A stretch of 64,000 nt of DNA from Pseudanabaena galeata CCNP1313 (GCF_029910235.1 NZ_CP112878.1:1-64000); one strand, 5' to 3'. Shown: positions 1 to 9,807, counted from the first letter of the stretch. Notes: generated by a model from the letters alone, not told the origin. Program-made: numbers and translations.

Positions 1-2967
1 ATGACTGCTATTGAACGCACGGCTTATCCTCGATTCAAATCTCAAGCAACCGTGAAAGAACTTGCTGAACTATATACTCCGTCAGCATCTGAGATAAATC
101 TAGCGAAGGGTCATGTCAAAAGTAAGCGGGGGTTACTGCGATTTTTAGTCATGCTCAAGTCATTTCAACGATTGGGATATTTCCCACTGTCATCCGATGT
201 ACCGCCCACAGTGATCAGTCATATTCGGGCTTGCTTAAACCTCAGTGCTAATATCTGTGCTATCCCGCCCGAACGTTCTCGTTACTACTATGCTGAGGCG
301 ATTCGGGCTTATTTGAGAGTTAGTCCTTTCGACCGCAAGGCGCAAACGGCGATCGCTACTGTCATTGCTACATCGGCGGAGATCATGGAATATCCTGCTG
401 ATTTAATCAATGTTGCGGTTGAAGAGTTGGTGAAAGCGCGTTATGAATTACCTGCTTTTAGTACGATTGATCGTTTGGTCGGTCATATCCGTGCTGTTGT
501 GAATAACCGCTTGTTTCAGCGTATTGCTAAGGCGATGAGTCCAAATCAACAAGCCTTTGTGGATGAATTGGTCTCTAATTCAACGCCAGAATCGGAATTA
601 ACTTTCAGCTTATTGAGAGCAGCACCGAAAAGTGATCGCCTCTCTCATATTCAGGCTTTACAAACTAAGTTTGACCAAATACTTACTTTTGGTGATGCAA
701 GGCAGTTGCTGCTGAAAATTGCCCCTGCCAAGGTCAAATCTTTTGCAGCACAAGCAAAAGCCTTGGCAATGACAGATCTCCGAGAGATGAATCTAGCGAA
801 ACGTCGCGCTCTGTTGGTATGCCTGCTCTATCGTGTGCAAGTTAAAACCCGTGACCATTTAGTAGAGATGTTTCTCAAGCGCGTGCAGAAAATGCATCAA
901 TGTGCCAAAGATAAATTGGTGGAGTTACGAGAACAGAATTTGACCAAAACTGAATCGATGTTGGCAGTGCTAACCGAGATTTTACAGACATCAACTGGGG
1001 AGACTGATACGGCGAGTTTGGGTGGACGGGTGCAATCTGTTTTGGAAACCCATGGGGGAGCTGCCGCTTTATTAGCACAGTGCGAGGAGATTACGGCTTA
1101 CAATACCGATAATTATTTGCCTTTAATATGGCGGTTTTATAGTCGCTATCGTTCGGTTTTGTTTCCCTTGGTGCGTGGGTTAGAAATCCAGTCTGCTAGC
1201 CAAGATCTTTCCTTGACGGCAGCTTTGACTCTGGTTTTGGCTCATGAAAACCGTCGCTCTAAATGGTTGTCTGCGGAAGATCTCGATTTAAGCTTTATGA
1301 GCGATCGCTGGCGACGATTAGTGGTGGTTGAATCTGATGGTATTTCACAGTTAGTCCGTCAGCAATTCGAGGTCTGTGTCTTTACCTATTTGGCAGCCGA
1401 GTTGAAAAGTGGTGATGCTTGTGTGGTGGGTTCGGAAAACTATGCTGACTTCCGCGAACAGTTATTGTCTTGGGATGAGTGTCAGCCAAAATTGGCTGAT
1501 TACTGCCAACAAACAGGTATGGCGCTTACGGCGGCTAAATTTGTTGAACAGCTTCAATCTTGTTTGACTCAAACTGCGATTGCTGTAGACCAAATCTGTA
1601 AGGATGGTACACAAGTGACGATTAGTGCTGATGCTGTACCTGTACTCAAAAGGATTACGGCGGAGCCGCCTCCATCGGGTGCGATAGAGTTGGAGTCGGC
1701 AATTTTACAACGGCTCCCTGAACGTAGTGTTTTGGATATTCTCTGTAATGTGGAACATTGGCTCAATTGGGTGCGCCACTTTGGTCATGTTTCTGGTTCT
1801 GAGTCAAAGATTGAGAATCCGTCTGAACGTTATATCTTAACGGTGTTTGGCTATGGTTGTAATCTTGGTCCTAATCAAACTGCTCGTCATACTCGCGGAC
1901 AGGTCAGTTCAAGGATGCTGGCTTATGTGAATCGTCAACATATTTCGATTCCTCAACTTGAGGCGGCGATGCGAGATTTGATTAATGCTTATAATCGCTT
2001 GGAGTTACCGAAGTGTTGGGGAACTGGCAAACGGGCGGCGGCTGATGGTAGTAAGTTTCAGCTTTATGAGAATAATTTAATGTCTGAGTATCACATTCGT
2101 TATGGTGGCTATGGGGGGATTGCTTACCATCATGTATCTGATACTTATATTGCTCTGTTTACCCATTTCATCAATTGTGGTGTTTGGGAAGCAGTTTATA
2201 TTCTTGATGGTTTACTCAAGAATACTTCCGATATCCAACCTGATACTTTGCACGCTGATACCCAAGGACAGTCTACTACTGTGTTTGGCTTGTCTTATCT
2301 GTTGGGAATTAAACTCATGCCTCGGATTCGTAACTGGCAGGACTGTAAGTTCTTTCGTCCCAGTCTGGACTCTGTTTATGAGTATATTGACCCATTGTTT
2401 AAAGATGTGGTTGATTGGTCGTTAATTCGTACTCACTGGCAGGATTTGATGCGGGTTGTTTTATCAATTCAATCAGGTAAGTTGTTGCCTTCGACGCTGT
2501 TACGAAAGCTTGGTAGTTACAGTCGCAAAAATCGTCTCTATCAGGCTTTCAGGGAATTAGGACGGGTTGTTCGTACAGTATTTCTACTGGAATATATTTC
2601 TGACCGTGGTTTGCGCCGCGAGATTACGGCTTGTACAAATGTGGTGGAGGGCTACAATCATTTCCTTGATTGGATATTTTTTGGTAAGGAGGGTGTTATT
2701 ACGGAAAATGATCCTGAAGAGCAGGAGAAGCGTCTCAAGTATCTCGATCTGGTTGCTAATGCGGTCATTCTTCATAATGCTGTTGACCTTTCTCTCGTGA
2801 TTCAGCAACTCAAGGCGGAGGGTTTCAAGTTTGATCGTTCGATGTTGGTGACTCTCAGCCCTTACTTGACGAGGCATTTGAAGCGCTATGGCGATTTTGT
2901 GATTGATTTGCAATCTATTCCATTTCCCTTGGAAGGTGCTATTTTAATCCCTCTTGATTCGGTATAG
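1..2967 (+). CDS. tnpA: Tn3-family transposase TnpA
   Basis: A 988-residue protein, the usual length for Tn3-family transposases, which carry out replicative transposition by cutting at the ends of the element. It opens with the typical N-terminal DNA-binding region (MTAIERTAYPRFKS, then a ...SKRGLLRFLVMLKSFQRLGYFP-like stretch, the DUF4158 region). The C-terminal half has the DDE catalytic core: HADTQGQS with the second catalytic Asp near residue 754, the GLSYLLGIKLMPRIRN stretch, and the C-terminal E-containing ...TNVVEGYNHFLDWIFFG-like segment. The first base of the window is the A of the ATG, so the ribosome binding site and any divergent resolvase are not visible. The gene is intact and could be active. 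Family assignment is very secure. Confidence 0.95.
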   Translation: MTAIERTAYPRFKSQATVKELAELYTPSASEINLAKGHVKSKRGLLRFLVMLKSFQRLGYFPLSSDVPPTVISHIRACLNLSANICAIPPERSRYYYAEAIRAYLRVSPFDRKAQTAIATVIATSAEIMEYPADLINVAVEELVKARYELPAFSTIDRLVGHIRAVVNNRLFQRIAKAMSPNQQAFVDELVSNSTPESELTFSLLRAAPKSDRLSHIQALQTKFDQILTFGDARQLLLKIAPAKVKSFAAQAKALAMTDLREMNLAKRRALLVCLLYRVQVKTRDHLVEMFLKRVQKMHQCAKDKLVELREQNLTKTESMLAVLTEILQTSTGETDTASLGGRVQSVLETHGGAAALLAQCEEITAYNTDNYLPLIWRFYSRYRSVLFPLVRGLEIQSASQDLSLTAALTLVLAHENRRSKWLSAEDLDLSFMSDRWRRLVVVESDGISQLVRQQFEVCVFTYLAAELKSGDACVVGSENYADFREQLLSWDECQPKLADYCQQTGMALTAAKFVEQLQSCLTQTAIAVDQICKDGTQVTISADAVPVLKRITAEPPPSGAIELESAILQRLPERSVLDILCNVEHWLNWVRHFGHVSGSESKIENPSERYILTVFGYGCNLGPNQTARHTRGQVSSRMLAYVNRQHISIPQLEAAMRDLINAYNRLELPKCWGTGKRAAADGSKFQLYENNLMSEYHIRYGGYGGIAYHHVSDTYIALFTHFINCGVWEAVYILDGLLKNTSDIQPDTLHADTQGQSTTVFGLSYLLGIKLMPRIRNWQDCKFFRPSLDSVYEYIDPLFKDVVDWSLIRTHWQDLMRVVLSIQSGKLLPSTLLRKLGSYSRKNRLYQAFRELGRVVRTVFLLEYISDRGLRREITACTNVVEGYNHFLDWIFFGKEGVITENDPEEQEKRLKYLDLVANAVILHNAVDLSLVIQQLKAEGFKFDRSMLVTLSPYLTRHLKRYGDFVIDLQSIPFPLEGAILIPLDSV

Positions 2968-2972
2968 CTCAA

Positions 2973-4733
2973 ATGTATGACTGGTCTATATTTGAAGGCT
3001 ATCTTGCAGGTTTTTACACGTATCCTGTAGCTACCCCGCAATTAAAAGAGGCGATCGCCAAAGCTGCCGTAAACCAACCGACAATGACCGAATTTGTGGC
3101 AAAGCTTGCCGATGAAAACGTGGGATTAAAAGCACAAGTGCAGTCAGGAGGAAGAATTAACGGAATTACCTATCTCTACGAAGGGCAAGCAATAAAAGCA
3201 AGTTTAATTGAAATGTCTTGGAAGAATCTCGCCGCTATGGGGGTAAAGTACGATCCAGAGCGGGATCGAGAAGCACTTACTACACCCACTACTACAGTCC
3301 AGACTGAAACTAATACTCAATCTGAAAGCCTCATGGAGACGCAGAAAAGCAGCACTCATGCAAATCCCCTTGAAAAGATAGAATCGCAATTGAGGGAATC
3401 AGTGCGTAGTCACTTTGGCAAGGATAAAGCCATGGCAGAAATCGCCACCCAATTTATCGGAAAAGCTGCCACACCTGAAACGGTTTATTCCAGTACGAGA
3501 TTATACGAACAAGCTTGGGGAGAACTGGCGAATACAGGCAAATATAAATCTGAAGATGCGATCATGGTCAGTGGGTCAGGACCTTGGCGAAGAGAAGGAG
3601 ATGACCGCTCTAAATTACAGATTGAGCAAGATCTGCATCAAGTATTTGCCAGCCATTACCAACCGTTACTAGACCAAGCGATCGCCGCAGGCAGCCAAAT
3701 ATTAGTGGGGAATGCCAAAGGAACAGATCAGCTTGTGGTGTCATATTTGCAAGAAAAAGGCTATGCCCTCAACTGGCAGCCCCAAGGCTATTACCAAGCC
3801 GAAACCCCACAGCAAGAGAAATCATTACATTCAGAACCGCCAGTAAAAATTATAGGAAAAACCGTCAAGATGGTTTATCCCCTCAAGATGTATGGAGAAG
3901 TCAATCCCTTGCCAGTCAATACCTGTATCGAAGCAATGCGCGGATATGGCAGATGTCACACGACGCGGAGATATGAACCCTATGCCGCCTATGGATTTAA
4001 GGAAGGGGACATAGCGATCGCGATCGCAGGAGAGCAGAAAGTCGCCTTTAAAGTAGGCAAACAGTACAAAATCACTCCAGAAATGCTGAATGATGTAGCC
4101 TATCAACAACAATGGTCACAAATGGAAAAACATAGCGCCAAAGAACTGACCACCTTTCAAGGACATAGCAACACATGGGGAATGCACTTTCAACCACTGG
4201 GCGACTATGTGGATGGCAAGATCGTGCCATTCCCAACAGAACCGATCAAAGCCGATAACAGCATCGTTGCCGATATTCAGCAACTAATGGAATGGAGTCG
4301 CATTGCCGATTACTTAGGCAAGAGTGAGAAATACACAGACCGTATTCAAGACCTTATTGCAGGTGAAAGCATCACCGAAAAAGCACAGCAAGCAATGCAC
4401 AAGGATCATCACACATTAAGCCAGCACGTCGCCTCGCAATGGCGGGAAATCTTGGCAATCAAAAGCGACTATGTAGAATCACAGGATGGCAAACTCGTAT
4501 TTGAGCGCAAGGGCAATGAAGGCAAATATCGAGCCGCATGGGAACAGACCACCGATACATTGACATTGGATAGTAAAGTCGTGAATCAAGGTAAATTCCA
4601 GTATGTACCATTGCTGGTGCAGCAAGGACTAGAGATCTCCCACAGCCAAGTAACCGTGAGAGATGCCAAAAACTGCGATCGCGCCCTACAGTTAATATCT
4701 GACAATCAAAAGGTAAAGCAAGAACAAAGATAG
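2973..4733 (+). CDS. 5'-truncated relaxase-tail protein with SLOG-like domain, fused to transposon end
   Basis: This 586-residue frame starts inside the Tn3 terminal repeat. Residues 1-22 are encoded by transposon DNA, so the called start is an artefact of the insertion and the true N-terminus has been lost. Residues about 24-97 match a module that occurs twice in the C-terminal part of the MobA relaxase at 44641-46176 (pattern GI.Y...G..I.GS.L, then YDPERDRE here versus YDPARDRS there). Residues about 196-275 look like a YspA/DprA-type SLOG Rossmann domain (VSGSGPWRREGDD, then ILVGNAKGTDQLVVSYL). Residues about 300-400 (RGYGRCHTTRRYEPYAAYGF, then GDIAIAIAGEQKVAFKVG) suggest a PUA/ASCH-like barrel. 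The rest is unrecognised. I infer a relaxase-SLOG gene split by the transposon. Whether the remaining part is translated is unknown. Confidence 0.6.
   Translation: MYDWSIFEGYLAGFYTYPVATPQLKEAIAKAAVNQPTMTEFVAKLADENVGLKAQVQSGGRINGITYLYEGQAIKASLIEMSWKNLAAMGVKYDPERDREALTTPTTTVQTETNTQSESLMETQKSSTHANPLEKIESQLRESVRSHFGKDKAMAEIATQFIGKAATPETVYSSTRLYEQAWGELANTGKYKSEDAIMVSGSGPWRREGDDRSKLQIEQDLHQVFASHYQPLLDQAIAAGSQILVGNAKGTDQLVVSYLQEKGYALNWQPQGYYQAETPQQEKSLHSEPPVKIIGKTVKMVYPLKMYGEVNPLPVNTCIEAMRGYGRCHTTRRYEPYAAYGFKEGDIAIAIAGEQKVAFKVGKQYKITPEMLNDVAYQQQWSQMEKHSAKELTTFQGHSNTWGMHFQPLGDYVDGKIVPFPTEPIKADNSIVADIQQLMEWSRIADYLGKSEKYTDRIQDLIAGESITEKAQQAMHKDHHTLSQHVASQWREILAIKSDYVESQDGKLVFERKGNEGKYRAAWEQTTDTLTLDSKVVNQGKFQYVPLLVQQGLEISHSQVTVRDAKNCDRALQLISDNQKVKQEQR
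3000..3037 (-). repeat. Right terminal inverted repeat of the Tn3-family element
   Basis: Read on the minus strand, this 38-base stretch begins GGGGTAGCTACAGGA. Tn3-family terminal repeats are typically 38 bp and start with GGGG. As I recall it, the Tn1546 repeat starts almost the same way (GGGGTAGCGTCAGGA). It lies 33 bases after the transposase stop, the expected place. The left copy is outside the window, so the repeat cannot be confirmed by pairing. Confidence 0.65.
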
Positions 4734-4770
4734 AGAAGCGATCAAATAAGATTTTTACCTAAAAAACTAT

Positions 4771-6513
4771 TTAACTATTGGCAGATTTAAATATATCGCT
4801 CAGAATCATCTGAAATTCATTACGGAGATCGACAAGCTCACTAAAATAATGATTTGAGCTTTTGATTTCTACCTCTTCACGCTGACGAGCTTCTAAAATT
4901 TGTTTCTCAATATCGCCAAAAAATTGTGACTCAAACTCTCTGAGTTGCTCATTTGCTTGTTCTTCTAACTGTTTAGAAATGGAGACAAACTGACTTGTGA
5001 GATTTAGGCGAGCATCAAGTAGCTCTTGTTGCTGTTTCTTCTCTTCTTCTATAGCTTTCACATCCATAAATACAGATACAGCGCTGACTGCTGCACCAAT
5101 AAAAGGCATAGCATTAGCAATATTTTTCGCAATGTTCACAGCCCCCCAAGGTGCAAACTTAATACCAATGAATTTACCAACGTTGTAAACAATTTGATGA
5201 GCGCTACTACCTGCTACTTGTGATGCCGCTAAAAATCCGCTAGATCCTACAGCACCTGAGTTTACTGCTAATTTTCTGACCTCTCCTCCTACATTTGTAG
5301 AAATCTTTTTAAGGACTTCAACTTGTCTTTGTAGCTTGACAGTATCAGAACTAGCAGTTACAGATTTTACAGAGATATTTTGGTTTGTCGATAATCTCGC
5401 CTCAAAAGCATTAAACAAATCACCTTGAAATAATTCTGTGACTGCTGTTTGCGTCGAATCTAGAGTAGCCTGAACTTCTCTTTGAATTTCTTCAGCCGCT
5501 TTTTCACAATGGCTTTGTACTCTTGCTTCTACCAGTTTTGCAGCCGATTCAAAATCTTTTTCTACACCGAGTAAATCAGCTAGATCAGATCCTTCATTTA
5601 CGACTGTGGCAGACAAACGAAGTGTAATACTTTTGACTTTAGTACGCAGACGTTCTCGATCTTGTTGGACTAAACGGTTAATGCGAGATAACAATTCAAA
5701 GAAAGCTGTATCTTTTACAGAATCACGCACCACGATGTTTTGAGCATCTTCTAATTGTCTCAAAACGATACGGATCGGGGTATCAAATTTTGTTAAAGAG
5801 GCTCTACGTTCTACAAAATTATTCAGTGCATCAGTGAAGGTTGGGAAACGACTAATTTCAGTTAAAAAACTATCTTCTTCATCTATGCCTTCACAATAAT
5901 CCTTAGCATCTACAAAGCACAAGGGAAACTCATCAAGACTATAAGGAGCGATCGCAGTTGCTAGACTCTGGCGATAGTTAGCAATCTTTTGTTCCTCTTC
6001 GCCAGCTTCGTCAGACATTTTGTTCACAACAAGCATCATTTTCCACCGATAGCCCTTTTCATAGGCTAAATACTTAAAGTTTTTCGCTGTTACCGAATCA
6101 AACAGCATATAAGTAAGCGAAAAAACTAGTAAGTCGGCTTTATCAATTGCCTCATAGGTAATGTCATCGTGATCTTTGCGATCGGTGAAAAGACCTGGGG
6201 TATCGATTATCTGGATGCCATTCCAATCATAGATAGAGGTGGTATCGGTAGCAATATCAGAGTCAATGCGAATGTCACGCCGTCCAGTGAGAGCAGAAAT
6301 CATTGTAGATTTACCTGCGTTGTACTGACCAATAAAAGCAACTCTAATCGCCCCTTGTGATTGATATTCTTTTAGCTGATCGCGCAGTTTTGCACGAATA
6401 GCAGACAACTCATCATTTTTTGATTGAGTTAAGAGCTTGTCTAATTTGCTAAGCCCTCCCTTGATCTTGGCTCCGACTTCAGCAGCTTTAAAACCTGTAT
6501 TTGCTTGAGACAT
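4771..6513 (-). CDS. Dynamin-like GTPase (second gene of pair)
   Basis: A 580-residue protein. The GTPase domain has G1 GQYNAGKST near residue 64, G3 DTPGLF near residue 106 and G4 NKMSD near residue 165. After it comes a long helical region with a hydrophobic stretch (FIGAAVSAVSVF) and a Glu/Gln-rich coiled coil to the C-terminus. This is the layout of bacterial dynamin-like or LeoA-type GTPases, which act on membranes using GTP hydrolysis. It starts 10 bases after the stop of the TerB-GTPase gene and is surely co-transcribed with it. Paired dynamin-like genes often work as hetero-oligomers, and some bacterial dynamins (DynA, LeoABC-like systems) act in membrane repair, toxin release or phage tolerance. 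The role here is inferred only. The base composition looks more AT-rich than the plus-strand backbone on either side. Confidence 0.8.
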   Translation of the reverse strand: MSQANTGFKAAEVGAKIKGGLSKLDKLLTQSKNDELSAIRAKLRDQLKEYQSQGAIRVAFIGQYNAGKSTMISALTGRRDIRIDSDIATDTTSIYDWNGIQIIDTPGLFTDRKDHDDITYEAIDKADLLVFSLTYMLFDSVTAKNFKYLAYEKGYRWKMMLVVNKMSDEAGEEEQKIANYRQSLATAIAPYSLDEFPLCFVDAKDYCEGIDEEDSFLTEISRFPTFTDALNNFVERRASLTKFDTPIRIVLRQLEDAQNIVVRDSVKDTAFFELLSRINRLVQQDRERLRTKVKSITLRLSATVVNEGSDLADLLGVEKDFESAAKLVEARVQSHCEKAAEEIQREVQATLDSTQTAVTELFQGDLFNAFEARLSTNQNISVKSVTASSDTVKLQRQVEVLKKISTNVGGEVRKLAVNSGAVGSSGFLAASQVAGSSAHQIVYNVGKFIGIKFAPWGAVNIAKNIANAMPFIGAAVSAVSVFMDVKAIEEEKKQQQELLDARLNLTSQFVSISKQLEEQANEQLREFESQFFGDIEKQILEARQREEVEIKSSNHYFSELVDLRNEFQMILSDIFKSANS

Positions 6514-6523
6514 AGTTCTTTAC

Positions 6524-9052
6524 CTATTTTGATTGTGTATTTACAGTTTGAATGGTGACATCCTCTTGCAAGATTCGTTTGAGATCTTCCTGCAATTTCT
6601 TGGATATCTTGATGTTTGACTTGGTTTGAATGTTTATTGACTGTCCAAACTGTCTCTCAACTTTAAAAATTGTTTGGCTTATGCCTGAATCAGTAAGAGG
6701 GTTATACTGTTTCAGGCAATAATCAATAATGCGCTTGGCATAAGCACGATTCAAATAGTTAGCAGTGCCTTGAATCTGTACTTGTGATGTCCTTAGTTCA
6801 GAAGTAATTGCTTCAACTCCCGCAATCAGTTCTTCAAAATATTGATCGATATCTCTTTCAGTTTGTCTGCAAGACTTACTAAAATCATCTTTTGCCTTTT
6901 TTGCAAATTGTGTTTGTTGAATTTCTAGTTGACTACGCAGTGAGCTTGTTATTTTAGCAGCAGCTTCCCTACGTTTTTCGTCTTCTGACTTAAACCAATT
7001 ACTAATAATTCCCATTGCACTACCAATTAGTCCAACTGCTAAGGCAAAAGGGGCTAGTGGAGTAAACAACATTATTCCTGTTGCTATACCTGCTATTATT
7101 CCACCCCATTTCAGATAAGACTTTACAGAACCATCTATATCATGTTTATCAAATTTAAAACTTCCATCTGACAGATCTGCGACAAGCTGTAATTCTCTGC
7201 CTAATTCTTCAAGAATTTCAGAAGCTTCCTTCTTAAACTCTTCACCCACTTTTTGATAGGCATTACCAATTCGCTCAGAAAAACGAATATCTTTGAGCTT
7301 TTTCTCCCAGTTTTTATTCATCGTAGGCTGATCGGATTTCCAATTGTCTTTGGCGAAAGATGTAACCGCATTATTACTGACATCTTGAAAAACTTCTCCA
7401 ATTTGATTTTCTAAGCCAAGGAGAGCATCTTGTTCAGCTAATTTGACTTTTCCTAGTACCTTCCTTCGATTTATCCTTAAACTTTCAAGCATTTCTTGAT
7501 ATTTTTGTACCTCTTTAGTAAGCCATTTGTGAGGCTTTTCAACAGTTCCCACTGTTGAGCCTAAAAGAGTTTGCGATCGCCGAATTGTCCCATATTCGAC
7601 TAGAGATACCCGAATAGAATCTAGAAAATCCTTTATTCTACTAGCTTCAAATAGTTTGTCTTTAATTTTCTCGTTTTCTGGCTCACGAGACATTTGGGCT
7701 GCCAAAAGCATAGAAGGAATAACATCGAAGTAGTTATTGGCATAATGCTCTTGAGCATAACGGCGAATTCTCTCAATGTGACCTTTAAGACTACTTTTCC
7801 CCTCTTGTGTGAATGGCTTATCGGGATCGCTTAAAAAGTGTTGTAAACGCCTAGAATCTCGCAAATTGTTTTTGACATTTAGGAGAATAATCAAAGGCTT
7901 TGTCTTTTCTTTTAAACTTTTTAGAAAACTAAATTCAGTTTCTTGAATGCTGTCATTAGTGACGACATAGCAAATAACATCAGACTCATCAATCACACTT
8001 TGAGCAACCTCTTCATCTGTTCTGCCTCCGTCTTCAGGTGCGCCAATTCCAGGGGTGTCAATAATCCGAATGTTTTTCCATTCATAGACTCGATTGTAGC
8101 GAGTTGTGCGTTGTTTCCCTACGCCAATAGCTTCCCATCCACCACCTGTAACAATGGCGTGAAGTGTGCTTTTCCCCGCTTTTGTCTTCCCCATAAAAGC
8201 AATACTAAAGTGATTAAGCGCACGCTGTTTAGCTTTTAGAGATTCTCTTAACAGTTCGATCTCTTTGATTATTTCAGTTGTCAACGCTTTTCTAGTTTCT
8301 TCCAGTAGTGCAAAAACTTCCTTAGCACTGCTGGAAGTCCCCTTTCCACTTGATTGATGCTGCACAACTGAAAGACGTTTTTGAATATTGATCTTTAGCT
8401 TGTCTAGTGATTGTAAAGTTCTATTTAGGGACAGTTCCGAAAACTGATAATCTTCCCTAGCAATATCACCGCATTGCTTGATAGCCGAGTCATACTCTTC
8501 ACCCGACAGCAAGATTTCTCGCTGCAATTTTTCAATTTTGCGTCCAATATTCTCAGGAGCAATTTGTCCCAATTTTTGAACAATCGATCTTGATAAAAGA
8601 GACTCAGCCCCTTTTAGAATGACTGCACCAAGAGAGAGTTTTGATGACTCATTCTCACTACCATCATCATTGACACAATTAGCCCTAAACTCTTCGGCAG
8701 CTTCGATAATGTCTTGTAGTTGTTGTGAACAGCCAAATATATCTGCAATTTTCTCCACCATCTCCCTTTCGAGTGGCGAGAAAAAGCCGTCAACATAAGC
8801 GATCGCTAAAACCTGTCTGATTGACTCAGATCTTTCATTGGGTTTGATTTTCTTAGCTGCATCTTCAACAGAGATCAGATGTTTATCTTGAGAAAATATT
8901 TTCTCTGTTTCGTCAATAGTTTGTTGATTGGCATTGACTTGCTCTGCCAATTCATGCAATGCCTTTGCCTCATCACTATGGATCTGTTGATCAGCACATA
9001 TGATATGTGCGATTAGTACGAGCTTGTAGTCTATTGATTCATTTGACGGCAT
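6524..9052 (-). CDS. TerB-like domain fused to dynamin-like GTPase (first gene of pair)
   Basis: An 842-residue protein. Residues about 1-130 resemble TerB/TerB-like domains: an all-helical repeat with acidic DEA signatures (ADQQIHSDEAKALHEL and the repeated YVDGFFSPLEREMVEKIADI). A GTPase domain follows, with G1 GKTKAGKST near residue 287, G2 threonines in QRTTRYN, G3 DTPGIGAP near residue 332 and a G4-like LNVKNN. Residues about 640-690 contain two hydrophobic segments (IAGIATGIMLFTPLAPFALA and the next), likely a membrane paddle or transmembrane hairpin, with coiled coil around them. TerB domains occur in membrane-linked stress systems. The gene leads a two-gene operon with the GTPase at 4771-6513. 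It is transcribed against the neighbouring plus-strand backbone, as expected for inserted cargo. Confidence 0.8.
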   Translation of the reverse strand: MPSNESIDYKLVLIAHIICADQQIHSDEAKALHELAEQVNANQQTIDETEKIFSQDKHLISVEDAAKKIKPNERSESIRQVLAIAYVDGFFSPLEREMVEKIADIFGCSQQLQDIIEAAEEFRANCVNDDGSENESSKLSLGAVILKGAESLLSRSIVQKLGQIAPENIGRKIEKLQREILLSGEEYDSAIKQCGDIAREDYQFSELSLNRTLQSLDKLKINIQKRLSVVQHQSSGKGTSSSAKEVFALLEETRKALTTEIIKEIELLRESLKAKQRALNHFSIAFMGKTKAGKSTLHAIVTGGGWEAIGVGKQRTTRYNRVYEWKNIRIIDTPGIGAPEDGGRTDEEVAQSVIDESDVICYVVTNDSIQETEFSFLKSLKEKTKPLIILLNVKNNLRDSRRLQHFLSDPDKPFTQEGKSSLKGHIERIRRYAQEHYANNYFDVIPSMLLAAQMSREPENEKIKDKLFEASRIKDFLDSIRVSLVEYGTIRRSQTLLGSTVGTVEKPHKWLTKEVQKYQEMLESLRINRRKVLGKVKLAEQDALLGLENQIGEVFQDVSNNAVTSFAKDNWKSDQPTMNKNWEKKLKDIRFSERIGNAYQKVGEEFKKEASEILEELGRELQLVADLSDGSFKFDKHDIDGSVKSYLKWGGIIAGIATGIMLFTPLAPFALAVGLIGSAMGIISNWFKSEDEKRREAAAKITSSLRSQLEIQQTQFAKKAKDDFSKSCRQTERDIDQYFEELIAGVEAITSELRTSQVQIQGTANYLNRAYAKRIIDYCLKQYNPLTDSGISQTIFKVERQFGQSINIQTKSNIKISKKLQEDLKRILQEDVTIQTVNTQSK

Positions 9053-9205
9053 ATTTCAGGTTTTTACCATTTTAAAAAATTATATATGATAATTTCTTTT
9101 TAATCTATGATTCCCACATCTGTAGATACAAAAAACTAGTCAGAAAACAAAGCTTTTAAGGGTTGAATAGTCTGTAAGTCATTATTTTCAGATAGCTTAG
9201 TAAGA

Positions 9206-9233
9206 GCGCTTACGCTTGAAGTCCGTGACGATT
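9206..9233 (+). promoter_or_regulatory. Shared leader motif, copy A
   Basis: The sequence GCGCTTACGCTTGAAGTCC followed by GTGACGATT lies 24 bases before the ATG at 9257. Closely related stretches occur before 10332 and before the ssb gene at 30856. All three have a GCT..CG block and then the (G/A)AAGTCC(G/A)TGA core. It could be a promoter, a transcription-factor site or an RNA leader. Only the recurrence is seen. Confidence 0.4.
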
Positions 9234-9256
9234 GACAAATTAGGAAAAACAATCTT

Positions 9257-9706
9257 ATGGAAGTAGCAATAAGTTCGCTAACAGGCAGAACGCAAGCGCA
9301 GGTATTCAGATCGAAATCGCGCTGTCTGAAGACTACAAAACAGCAAATAGACCTCGCCAAATCGATGCAAGCCAAAGTAACAGATTTCGGCAACGGTACA
9401 AAAATATTGACCTTCAGAGATGGCACAAAGCGGACAATCCAAATCAAAGATCTGCTTCTCGACGCAGTACAAGCAAGCGTACAGGAACTAGGAGAATACC
9501 TCGCTCAGCATCCAGACCAAATCTCCAAAGTAGATCCGAACATCGTAGAAATGCTGACCTATGCCGAGTACTTCGTCAAAGCAGCAATGAACGAATACAC
9601 CACAGATCCGCAACATTGCCGCGAAGTAGCGACAAGACATCTAGAAACCTTGTCCGAAGACTATCCCCAGATCTTCTCTAAAAAAAACGTAACGGAATCA
9701 CATTAA
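9257..9706 (+). CDS. Hypothetical protein, 149 aa
   Basis: I do not recognise this family. The 149-residue product has a basic N-terminus (Arg/Lys-rich to about residue 25), a short beta-like stretch (VTDFGNGTKILTFRDGTKRT) that repeats an NGT/DGT pattern, and a helical C-terminal half with several aromatic residues. The ATG at 9257 follows AGGAAA at a suitable distance (9242-9247). It is the first gene of the plus-strand backbone block and is preceded by leader motif copy A. Codon use, rich in ATC and AAC, matches the neighbouring plus-strand genes rather than the GTPase pair before it, which supports it being part of the backbone. Confidence 0.6.
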   Translation: MEVAISSLTGRTQAQVFRSKSRCLKTTKQQIDLAKSMQAKVTDFGNGTKILTFRDGTKRTIQIKDLLLDAVQASVQELGEYLAQHPDQISKVDPNIVEMLTYAEYFVKAAMNEYTTDPQHCREVATRHLETLSEDYPQIFSKKNVTESH

Positions 9707-9807
9707 ACATCAATCTAGCGATCTCGCTGACATTCGATTGGAACCGCAAGGATCGCTAGAAACACTCGCAACAACAGTAACAAACATTGACCCCTATCAG
9801 GAAACCT

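Larger units (their letters stand above)
1..3037 (+). mobile_element. Tn3-family transposon, right part (left end outside window)
   Basis: This stretch holds the transposase gene and, just after it, a sequence that looks like the right terminal inverted repeat, ending in CCCC at 3034-3037. In Tn3-family elements tnpA normally ends at or next to one terminal repeat, which is the arrangement here. The left end, resolvase and any cargo would lie before position 1. A 5-bp target duplication would be GCAAT (3038-3042) on this side, and its partner cannot be seen. The element ends inside an open reading frame whose remaining part continues downstream. Confidence 0.75.
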
